A DNA stretch of 13,534 bases from Dehalococcoidales bacterium (GTDB lineage Bacteria > Chloroflexota > Dehalococcoidia > Dehalococcoidales > UBA5760). The stretch spans positions 1-13,534 of the forward strand of contig JAFGFP010000018.1 in assembly GCA_016931015.1 (NCBI GenBank), in the 5' to 3' direction. Positions 1 to 5,800 of the stretch are shown here, piece after piece (positions within the stretch are counted from its first letter, which is position 1; every line of letters starts with the position of its first letter). The notes under the pieces were generated by a model that was not told the DNA's origin, did not search any database, and was given only the letters and a program-made list of their open reading frames with translations. The position numbers were made by a program, and so were the translations under genes.

Positions 1-1
1 A

Positions 2-166
2 GAGGTAATAGCGGCCACCGGGCGCTGGAAGTCAACCTACAAAGGCGACGGCTTGTGGCAGGTTGAGGGCACGATTGTGACTAAGAACTGGGGCGATTGT
101 TCCACTACCTGGACACTTGATGAATCCGATGGCCGGATACGGATTATCGGGTTCACCTGTGACTGA
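2..166 (+). CDS. 3' end of an unrecognised protein (partial)
   Basis: The frame starting at base 2 is open from the window edge to the TGA at 164-166 and gives the last 54 residues of a protein whose start lies outside the window. The fragment is rich in Trp, Gly, Thr and charged residues (for example GDGLWQVEGTIVTKNW) with alternating hydrophobic positions. This resembles a beta-rich C-terminus of a secreted or lipoprotein-like domain. Two cysteines are present, one of them next to the C-terminus (FTCD). The residue mix looks like real coding sequence rather than chance. I do not recognise a family. The gene converges on the universal stress gene, with 113 bp between the two stop codons. Confidence 0.6.
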   Translation, partial: EVIAATGRWKSTYKGDGLWQVEGTIVTKNWGDCSTTWTLDESDGRIRIIGFTCD

Positions 167-188
167 AGATACCTGCCGGTGGTGGAAC

Positions 189-235
189 TCGGGCTTTTCT
201 CTTCGGCCTGCCCGAAGTGGAGAGACTCTCTTCAC
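189..235. other. Hairpin cluster between convergent genes, possible terminator
   Basis: Two adjacent stem-loops lie in the gap between two convergent stop codons. The first can form in two ways: 189-194 with 210-215 (TCGGGC/GCCCGA), or 201-206 with 212-217 (CTTCGG/CCGAAG). The second pairs 217-224 with 228-235: eight base pairs, one of them G-T, with a 3-nt loop. Neither strand has a clear T-run after the stem, so a classical intrinsic terminator is not established. The position between converging genes is where a bidirectional terminator would be expected. Confidence 0.3.
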
Positions 236-279
236 CACGCAAACCCCGGCATAGCTTCCGTAACTAAAGGGCGGAAAGC

Positions 280-1191
280 CTATTCAGTAACAGAACTTCG
301 GCAAATCAGTACCGAGCATTCAGAACTGGCGGCAACTTTTTCCGCCACGTTGCCCAGCAGAAATGACTTGATACCGGTTAGTCCCTTCGCCCCAATGACA
401 ATCAGGTCAGGGCTGTTTTCCTTAGCGACCTTCAGGATAGATTCCGCAGCCCCGCCATGCATAATTGAAGATGATACCCGATACCCCGTCTGAGATAACT
501 GGGTACTGAATCTAGTAATTATATCCTGCGCGGCCTTTTCCTCACCATCCCGGAGAATGCTAATAAGCTCAGGATTTGTCCGCCAATCCAGTGTCGGTAT
601 CTTAGACAAGGCTTCACTGTAGGATTGAACCGCAGCTACCAGCATGATTTCACTGTCCGGTAACGGAAGCTGCAGCAGGAACTGGGTGGCTATCTCAGAG
701 TATTTGGAGCCATCGACAGCTATCAAGACTCGGCTTATGGCAGTGGTCTCTTTCCTGACCATAAGGACATTAGCCGTAGTGTATCTTATTACCTTTTGAG
801 CGACACTTCCGATGGTGAATTGAGAGGAACCAGTTAGTCCCTTAGCCCCGATTAATATTAGAGAGACTTCCTCTTCAGCGGCCGCTTTCAAAATTTCTTC
901 AGCCGTATTTCCCCAGCGCACCAGTCTCTTGAGCTCCAGTTTGGTGTTACCAAGTTCTCGAATCGCGCTCTCAACCAGTTCCACGGCCTGTTCTCGCTGT
1001 CTTTCCTGCCGTTCGCTCTGTTCCGAATCCCGGCTGCGCAGCAGATTAAAGCTCAACCCACCCAGGAACTTATGTTCCGGGACTACCGTCATTACGGTAA
1101 CCTGAGTCTCGCGAGGTAATTTGAACGCCCTGAGCATGCCTATAATCATCTGGGAATAAGGTGAGCCGTCAATAACCAGCAGTACTTCCAT
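280..1191 (-). CDS. Universal stress protein, tandem UspA domains
   Basis: This 303-residue cytoplasmic protein has two Usp domains, about residues 1-146 and 153-298. Each opens with a beta strand ending in an Asp (VLLVIDGS and VLIAVDGS). Each ends with the nucleotide-binding signature of ATP-binding Usp proteins. In domain 1 the signature is a full G-x2-G-x9-GS (G115 to S129). In domain 2 the last Ser/Thr is replaced by Asn (G267 to N281). Tandem Usp proteins of about 300 residues are common and usually bind ATP under starvation, oxidative or other stress; the exact role is unknown. The ATG at 1189-1191 is preceded 7 nt upstream by AAGGAG (1199-1204). The gene lies 48 bp downstream of the MFS gene on the same strand, so the two are probably co-transcribed. 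Confidence 0.93.
   Translation of the reverse strand: MEVLLVIDGSPYSQMIIGMLRAFKLPRETQVTVMTVVPEHKFLGGLSFNLLRSRDSEQSERQERQREQAVELVESAIRELGNTKLELKRLVRWGNTAEEILKAAAEEEVSLILIGAKGLTGSSQFTIGSVAQKVIRYTTANVLMVRKETTAISRVLIAVDGSKYSEIATQFLLQLPLPDSEIMLVAAVQSYSEALSKIPTLDWRTNPELISILRDGEEKAAQDIITRFSTQLSQTGYRVSSSIMHGGAAESILKVAKENSPDLIVIGAKGLTGIKSFLLGNVAEKVAASSECSVLICRSSVTE
373..849 (-). repeat. Near-identical 21-bp direct repeat marking the Usp domain duplication
   Basis: Bases 373-393 and 829-849 match at 19 of 21 positions (ACCRGTTAGTCCCTTMGCCCC on the plus strand). They are offset by 456 bp, exactly 152 codons, which is the spacing between the two nucleotide-binding motifs. Both copies encode the GAKGLTG segment. 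The repeat reflects internal gene duplication; the rest of the two halves has diverged far more. Confidence 0.7.
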
Positions 1192-1239
1192 CTCCAGACT
1201 CCTTTTCTTTTATCGCCCGAAGGTTAGAAGAACTATTCC

Positions 1240-3300
1240 CTAGCCCTTTATAGCATCTTGCCCCGGCACCTCAATCTCAGGTATCCCCTCTGTTACCTGA
1301 GCCACAGCCTCAGAGCCAATGGCCTCAGCTGTCTCCAAGGCGTTCTGGGCCGCCTCCACCGCGATAAGCGTCTCGGATACCCCAGCCTCCACGGCCAGCC
1401 CCTTAGCCGTCTCAATCGTCCGGGCGGTTACAGTCGCCAAATCGCCGTGGGCTTCGGCAGTCCCTTGGATGACGCCCTGGCTTGCGCCCAGTATGGCATC
1501 AAGCGGGTCAGCCCCGGCTTGAGTGGAGGCTTTAACAACTCCCGCTATCACGGCAGCAGCCACCTGCCCGGTATCAACCGATTTATCATCAGCGATATGG
1601 ACGGCGCCGCGAGCCACCTGCCGCGATATCTCAGCGCCGTGCACCCTTACCTCCGCCTCCTTGTCCTTCCATATATCGCTAAGCCCGTTCTGCAGGGACT
1701 GGTTGATTTTCTTGGTTACCCGGCGGCCGCGCACCGCAGCCATGGTCGCCACCCGTCCGATTTCCGCAATCTGATAGGCGGTAACGCCAAGTACGGCATC
1801 AAGGCCCACCGGCACGCGCCTTAAATTACCGAACGGGAAGTTGGCCGCAAGGTTAAAGGCCGGAACGGAACTCATCGGACGCGAGAACTCGCGGGTGGGG
1901 AACATCAGCGATTCCAGCATTACTTCACGGCTCACCTCTCCTTCCTCCTTTAGCCGGGCTAATATGGACAGGGTAATCAGCCCGACAATGAAAGAAATGG
2001 CAAATAGAAAATCATAGCCGCTGATGCTGATAATCGTAAACTGAGATGTACTCGCCGGAGCCATCCAGCTTACGTTAATATTTAGTTGACGAGTGCTGAA
2101 GAAGATAGCCATCAGCCCGCCCACCAGAGGGCCCAAGCCGGCTCCCAGATTAGTCGCCAGGGATGACGCCGCCAGATAAGAGGTTGCTTCTCCTTTAGGC
2201 GCCATCTTGAGACCGATAGTGCCTACGGTAAGGGTCGCCCCGGCGTTAGCGATACCGGCGAATATATGCAAGACGAATAGCAGGGGTATGGTGAGAAAAT
2301 GCTTTTCCGGCATGGTGGTAAATATCCAGCCCCCAATGACAACCAGGTATAGCGAGGCACATATTGAAAGAACTACCTTATTCCCGAAACGGTCAACAAA
2401 ATTACCCCAGACCCGGAGGAATAGAATGTTGAACATCTGCCCGGTGATGCTTAAAACGATGACCCAGGTCAACGACATTCCGAGCCTTTGGAGTATGTAA
2501 ACAGCGAAGAACGGTACCGCCAGGTTAAGGGCGAAGTTCCAGGAAAACAAGAACTGCACCAGTTTTTTGAAATTGCTGTCCTTGAGAGGGGCCATGACCC
2601 TTTGCCGCAGGGGCACTTGAGGCCCGGTAGCCGGCTGCATCAGCGGTTCCGGCATACGGGACATGAAGATGGGACTCAGGAGTCCAAGACATAACGCCCC
2701 GAAGAGAAGCACGTAGGTATAGCCGAAGACGGTGCTTCCCGCCGCGGCGTGATTCTGCCAGTAATCCACGAAAAGGGCCGCCGCCAGGCTGAAGGCAACA
2801 CCGGTAATCGTGGCGAAGACCAACCGCCGTGAGAAAAACCGGCCCAGAATTGTCTGAGGGACCAGGTCGCGCACCCAGCCGTTCCAGGCCGCGTTGGTAG
2901 ATGCGTGGAAAAGACCGCGGATAGCCATCAGTGCCAGTAATAGCGATATGGCAGTTCCGCTGGGAACTGCCATAAATTTCGGGATGAGTGAGATTGGTAT
3001 CCAGAATGATTGAGCGATAAACCAGCTGATGACCGCCATCGCCTTACGTTGCCGGAATTTCTCCACCAGCGAAATAGCGGGTAATTGCAGGATTTGCATC
3101 AGAAACGGCAGCGCCGCCAGGATACCGATTTGCAGGCTGTTTGCCCCCAAGGCGAGGGCATAGGCCGCTAAAAAGCCGCTTGTGGTGATGCTGTTAAAAC
3201 CAAGCGAAACAGAGCCCTCAAGGGTGAGCCAGCGCAGACCGGAGGTAACCTCCTGGTCGGAAATGGTGGGTTTCGGCTTAAAGATATTGGGTAACCTCAT
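1240..3300 (-). CDS. Major facilitator superfamily transporter with alanine-rich C-terminal extension
   Basis: The 686-residue protein is much longer than a usual MFS permease of 400-450 residues. Residues about 25-450 hold many hydrophobic spans typical of a 12-helix MFS fold. Two motif-A-like cytoplasmic loops are visible, VEKFRQRKAM near residue 80 and GNFVDRFGNKVV near residue 300, one in each half. After residue 450 the chain becomes soluble: a charged linker, a short hydrophobic stretch (about 496-525), then an Ala-rich region with four roughly 21-residue repeats (578-663) and an acidic tail. The substrate cannot be told from sequence. I start at the ATG (3298-3300), with a weak TCAGG 10 nt upstream. 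An in-frame TTG at 3307-3309 would add three residues but has its AGG only 1 nt away. A strong promoter lies just upstream, and the stress protein gene follows. Confidence 0.88.
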   Translation of the reverse strand: MRLPNIFKPKPTISDQEVTSGLRWLTLEGSVSLGFNSITTSGFLAAYALALGANSLQIGILAALPFLMQILQLPAISLVEKFRQRKAMAVISWFIAQSFWIPISLIPKFMAVPSGTAISLLLALMAIRGLFHASTNAAWNGWVRDLVPQTILGRFFSRRLVFATITGVAFSLAAALFVDYWQNHAAAGSTVFGYTYVLLFGALCLGLLSPIFMSRMPEPLMQPATGPQVPLRQRVMAPLKDSNFKKLVQFLFSWNFALNLAVPFFAVYILQRLGMSLTWVIVLSITGQMFNILFLRVWGNFVDRFGNKVVLSICASLYLVVIGGWIFTTMPEKHFLTIPLLFVLHIFAGIANAGATLTVGTIGLKMAPKGEATSYLAASSLATNLGAGLGPLVGGLMAIFFSTRQLNINVSWMAPASTSQFTIISISGYDFLFAISFIVGLITLSILARLKEEGEVSREVMLESLMFPTREFSRPMSSVPAFNLAANFPFGNLRRVPVGLDAVLGVTAYQIAEIGRVATMAAVRGRRVTKKINQSLQNGLSDIWKDKEAEVRVHGAEISRQVARGAVHIADDKSVDTGQVAAAVIAGVVKASTQAGADPLDAILGASQGVIQGTAEAHGDLATVTARTIETAKGLAVEAGVSETLIAVEAAQNALETAEAIGSEAVAQVTEGIPEIEVPGQDAIKG
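1312..1569 (-). repeat. Four tandem ~21-residue Ala-rich helical repeats in the MFS C-terminus
   Basis: This segment encodes residues about 578-663 of the transporter. It divides into four consecutive units of 21-22 residues, beginning near GQVAAAVIAG, PLDAILGASQ, LATVTARTIE and ETLIAVEAAQ. Units 1-3 end in a short Gly-containing turn (AGAD, AHGD, EAGVS) and unit 4 ends in AIGS. Each unit has small hydrophobic residues at helix-like spacing, suggesting stacked or phasin-like amphipathic helices. The units are diverged at DNA level. Function is unknown. Confidence 0.55.
2947..2974. repeat. Perfect 12-bp inverted repeat with 4-nt loop inside the MFS gene
   Basis: The arms TATGGCAGTTCC (2947-2958) and GGAACTGCCATA (2963-2974) are exact reverse complements separated by GCTG. 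In the protein the repeat covers FMAVPSGTAI, in the predicted loop between the third and fourth membrane helices. Neither strand has a following T-run, so it does not look like an intrinsic terminator. A perfect 12-bp stem with a 4-nt loop is expected well under once by chance in a window of this size. Confidence 0.8.
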
Positions 3301-3355
3301 AAATACCAAACCTGAGAAGTCTGAAACAAGGTATAATTATCCCACTCGTTATCTA

Positions 3356-3383
3356 ATTATTCAAATTATATGAGCGCTGTCAA
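3356..3383 (-). promoter_or_regulatory. Sigma70-type promoter for the MFS-usp unit
   Basis: Reading the minus strand, a perfect -35 box TTGACA (3378-3383) is followed after 16 nt by AATAAT (3356-3361), which matches the -10 consensus at 5 of 6 positions. Transcription would start near 3349 and give a leader of about 50 nt before the MFS ATG. A second TATAAT on the same strand (3366-3371) lies too close to this -35 box to pair with it. Confidence 0.65.
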
Positions 3384-3390
3384 TAATGCT

Positions 3391-3425
3391 ATGACCCTCA
3401 GTTCATGACGTTCAGCCTGAGTCAT
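3391..3425. repeat. Operator-like cluster: two direct and one inverted ATGAC/TCAG copies
   Basis: ATGACCCTCAG (3391-3401) and ATGACGTTCAG (3405-3415) are direct repeats with 9 of 11 positions identical, spaced 14 bp start to start. CTGAGTCAT (3417-3425) is the reverse complement of ATGACTCAG, an inverted third copy lacking the two central bases. The cluster begins 8 bp upstream of the MFS -35 box and lies about 140 bp upstream of the glgP -10 box. That is a plausible site for a transcriptional regulator. The regulator is unknown. Confidence 0.45.
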
Positions 3426-3565
3426 TGCTTCCGCTTATCATTAGCAGTCACTCTCTCAATAAAGCTTCATTTATTTCACGATTTTAGGCAAGCAAAGCAA
3501 TAGTATAAAAGGAGTAACGAGTTCTAATTTGTTTAAGCTTCTGGCTACCCTGTGCCGGAATAGCG

Positions 3566-3611
3566 TATAATCTAATGATAAAGGGAGCCGATAAGGAGAG
3601 CCCCCGTCATG
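3566..3611 (+). promoter_or_regulatory. glgP -10 box and Shine-Dalgarno
   Basis: A perfect TATAAT (3566-3571) lies 37 bp before the glgP ATG. No good -35 box is visible at 16-18 bp upstream (TGGCTA at 18 bp is weak), so expression may depend on an activator. AAGGAG (3593-3598) sits 10 nt before the ATG at 3609-3611 and supports this start. The remainder of the divergent region (about 3426-3565) is AT-rich; apart from a weak TATAAA at 3504-3509 I see no further elements. Confidence 0.55.
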
Positions 3612-5735
3612 ACCGACCTGAGCTTGCCGCCGCGCATAGATAGACTCGGCGAACTTGCCAACAACCTGTGGTGGAGCTGGCACCCGCAAGCGCGCAACGT
3701 ATTTCGTACCCTGGACTACCAGCTATGGAAGCTGAGCGGTCATAACCCGGTCATGGAGCTGGACCAGGCAAGAAGTGATACCCTGCAGGCAGCCGCCGCC
3801 GACCCAAGTTTTCTCAACTTGTATGATTCGGTAATGTCCGCCTTCGATAATGAAATGGCAAACTCCGGCGCATGGTTTACGACGAATTATCCTGATTTGG
3901 CTCACAGCCCAATCGCCTATTTCTCCATGGAGTACGCCATACACAACTCCCTGCCCATCTACGCCGGTGGCCTGGGCGTTCTGGCAGGCGACGTCTGTAA
4001 GGAGGCGAGCGACCTGGGCCTGCCTCTAATCGCCGTGGGCTTCATGTATCCTCAGGGGTATTTTCACCAGCACCTCTGTGCCGGCCTGGACAGTTGCCAG
4101 CAGGAGGTCTACGAGCAGCTTGAATTTGACCAGGCGCCGATAAGCCGCGTCCTTTCCGCAGAGGGCCGAGTGGCGGTGGCCAATGTTCAGCTCGGCGGTA
4201 CTAATTTAGCCATCGGGGTATGGCAGGTCCGTGCCGGACGTACCAACATTTACCTGCTGGATACCAATCTCGAGGAGAACCCGGCGGAGCACCGTCAGCT
4301 ATCGGCCCGGCTCTATGTCGCCGACCGCGAGCGGCGTTTGCAACAGGAAATCGTCTTGGGCATCGGTGGGGTGCGCGTCCTGAGAAAGCTCGACATTAAT
4401 CCGGTGGTCTGGCACGTCAACGAGGGCCATACCGCCTTCATGACCCTGGAACGTATCCGAGAAGAGCTAGCCGGGGGGACGAGTTTCGGGGAAGCCATGA
4501 GCCGGGTGCAATCGGCCACCGTCTTTACCACACACACTCCGGTTCAGGCCGGTCACGACATCTTTCCAGCCCAGCTAGTGGATAAGTACCTCAAGGACTA
4601 TTACGAGTCCCTAGGCATCGGTCGGGAGGTATTTTTTCAGCTCGGGCAGCAGACCGGCCCATCCGGTCAAAGCTTTAACATGAGCGCACTCGGCATGAGG
4701 TTAGCCAGCCTCCGCTGTGCCGTAAGCCGGCTTCACGGGGAGGTTACCCGAAGAATGTGGCACGGGCTTTGGCCCGATGTCGCCGAAGACCAGGTGCCGG
4801 TGATAGCTATCACCAACGGGGTACACGTTCCGAGCTGGATTGCCCCGGAGCTACACAGCCTCCTGGAAGGGTATCTGGGCAGGGATTGGATAGACAGGCA
4901 CGACGACTCCCATATGTGGCAACGACTGCTCGATGTTTCCGATGACGAGCTCTGGGCGGTCCACCAGCTGCTCAAGCACAAGCTTATCAATACCATAAGG
5001 CACCGGGCGCGGCAGCGCTGGCTTGCAGACAGCACGGCGCCGGCGGAGCTACCAGCCATGGGTACCCTGCTCGACCCTGAAGTGTTGACTATCGCTTTTG
5101 CGCGCCGTTTCGCCGAATACAAACGGCCGGCGCTGGTATTCCGGGACATCGAGCGGCTGAGGCGAATCGTCACCGACGAGTGGCGCCCGGTTCAGTTCGT
5201 ATTCGCCGGAAAGTCACACCCAGCCGACCTGCCCTCGAAGCTCCTCATTAAACAGGTCTACCAACTGGCTCTAGACCGCCAGTTTCAGGGACGCATCGCT
5301 TTTGTTGAGAACCATAACATGCACCTGGCCCGTTATCTGGTGCAGGGGGCAGACGTGTGGCTGAATACCCCGCGCCGTGCCCAGGAAGCCTGTGGCACCA
5401 GCGGTATGAAGGCCTCGCTGAATGGCGTCCTTCATCTAAGCGTCCGCGAAGGGTGGTGGTGCGAAGGATTTAACGGTGCTAACGGCTGGGCAATCGGTTC
5501 AGGTGTCACTCCGTCCAGTCCTGAGGAGGAAGACGAGGCGGATGCCGAGGCGCTCTACCGCCTGTTGGAAGAGGAGATTATACCTCTCTACTACTCGCGA
5601 GACCGGAACGGCGTGCCTCACGGTTGGGTACGAATGGTCAAGGAGGCAATCCGTTCCATCGCGCCCGCCTTTTGCGCCCGGCGCATGCTCAAAGAGTACA
5701 CCGAGCGGATGTACCGGCCCGTCGCTAAAGCGTGA
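3609..5735 (+). CDS. glgP: Alpha-glucan (glycogen) phosphorylase, short DUF3417-type
   Basis: The enzyme removes glucose from the non-reducing ends of alpha-1,4-glucan as glucose-1-phosphate, using phosphate and pyridoxal phosphate (PLP). The N-terminus (about 1-60, LANNLWWSWHPQAR) matches the DUF3417 region of this family. Family landmarks follow in order: the glucan-site stretch LPIYAGGLGVLAGD (115-128), VWHVNEGHTAF (267-277), FTTHTPVQAGHD (306-317), ITNGVHVPSW (401-410), FARRFAEYKRP (497-507), and EACGTSGMKASLNG (593-606). Lys601 in the last motif is the expected PLP Schiff-base lysine. At 708 residues it is shorter than the roughly 850-residue actinobacterial members but has all core motifs, so it looks complete. 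It is the only long plus-strand gene here and converges on treY with 65 bp between stop codons. It probably mobilises the glucan made by GlgB. Confidence 0.95.
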   Translation: MTDLSLPPRIDRLGELANNLWWSWHPQARNVFRTLDYQLWKLSGHNPVMELDQARSDTLQAAAADPSFLNLYDSVMSAFDNEMANSGAWFTTNYPDLAHSPIAYFSMEYAIHNSLPIYAGGLGVLAGDVCKEASDLGLPLIAVGFMYPQGYFHQHLCAGLDSCQQEVYEQLEFDQAPISRVLSAEGRVAVANVQLGGTNLAIGVWQVRAGRTNIYLLDTNLEENPAEHRQLSARLYVADRERRLQQEIVLGIGGVRVLRKLDINPVVWHVNEGHTAFMTLERIREELAGGTSFGEAMSRVQSATVFTTHTPVQAGHDIFPAQLVDKYLKDYYESLGIGREVFFQLGQQTGPSGQSFNMSALGMRLASLRCAVSRLHGEVTRRMWHGLWPDVAEDQVPVIAITNGVHVPSWIAPELHSLLEGYLGRDWIDRHDDSHMWQRLLDVSDDELWAVHQLLKHKLINTIRHRARQRWLADSTAPAELPAMGTLLDPEVLTIAFARRFAEYKRPALVFRDIERLRRIVTDEWRPVQFVFAGKSHPADLPSKLLIKQVYQLALDRQFQGRIAFVENHNMHLARYLVQGADVWLNTPRRAQEACGTSGMKASLNGVLHLSVREGWWCEGFNGANGWAIGSGVTPSSPEEEDEADAEALYRLLEEEIIPLYYSRDRNGVPHGWVRMVKEAIRSIAPAFCARRMLKEYTERMYRPVAKA

Positions 5736-5800
5736 TGAAGAGCGCCTGATGCACAATCCCTAGACCCCGGTTAAGGGGGAGTATGGTATCGGGTTCCGGC

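Noticed and set aside
1258..1824. 188-codon plus-strand open frame inside the MFS gene
   Set aside because: It is antisense to the Ala-rich MFS tail, whose GC-rich codons leave few stops on the other strand. The product resembles no family and has no Shine-Dalgarno that I can see.
3301..3309. TTG start of the MFS gene at 3307-3309
   Set aside because: Its only Shine-Dalgarno-like bases are 1 nt away, while the ATG nine bases downstream has better spacing; I kept the ATG.
3504..3535. TATAAA followed by AAGGAGTAACG and a 13-codon TTG-started frame upstream of glgP
   Set aside because: The frame starts about 15 nt after the GGAG, the peptide is tiny and starts with TTG, and no -35 box is seen. 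A leader peptide cannot be supported.
3471..3689. 72-codon minus-strand frame across the glgP start
   Set aside because: It overlaps the glgP promoter, Shine-Dalgarno and conserved N-terminus on the opposite strand, and its product looks random.
4799..4814. 16-bp perfect palindrome GGTGATAGCTATCACC in glgP
   Set aside because: It lies deep in coding sequence for a conserved strand (VIAIT), and a palindrome of this size is expected by chance about once in several such windows. No partner site was seen.
5765..5778. CCCC-GGTTAA-GGGG hairpin between the glgP and treY stop codons
   Set aside because: The stem has only four pairs and there is no T-run on either strand, too weak to call a terminator.
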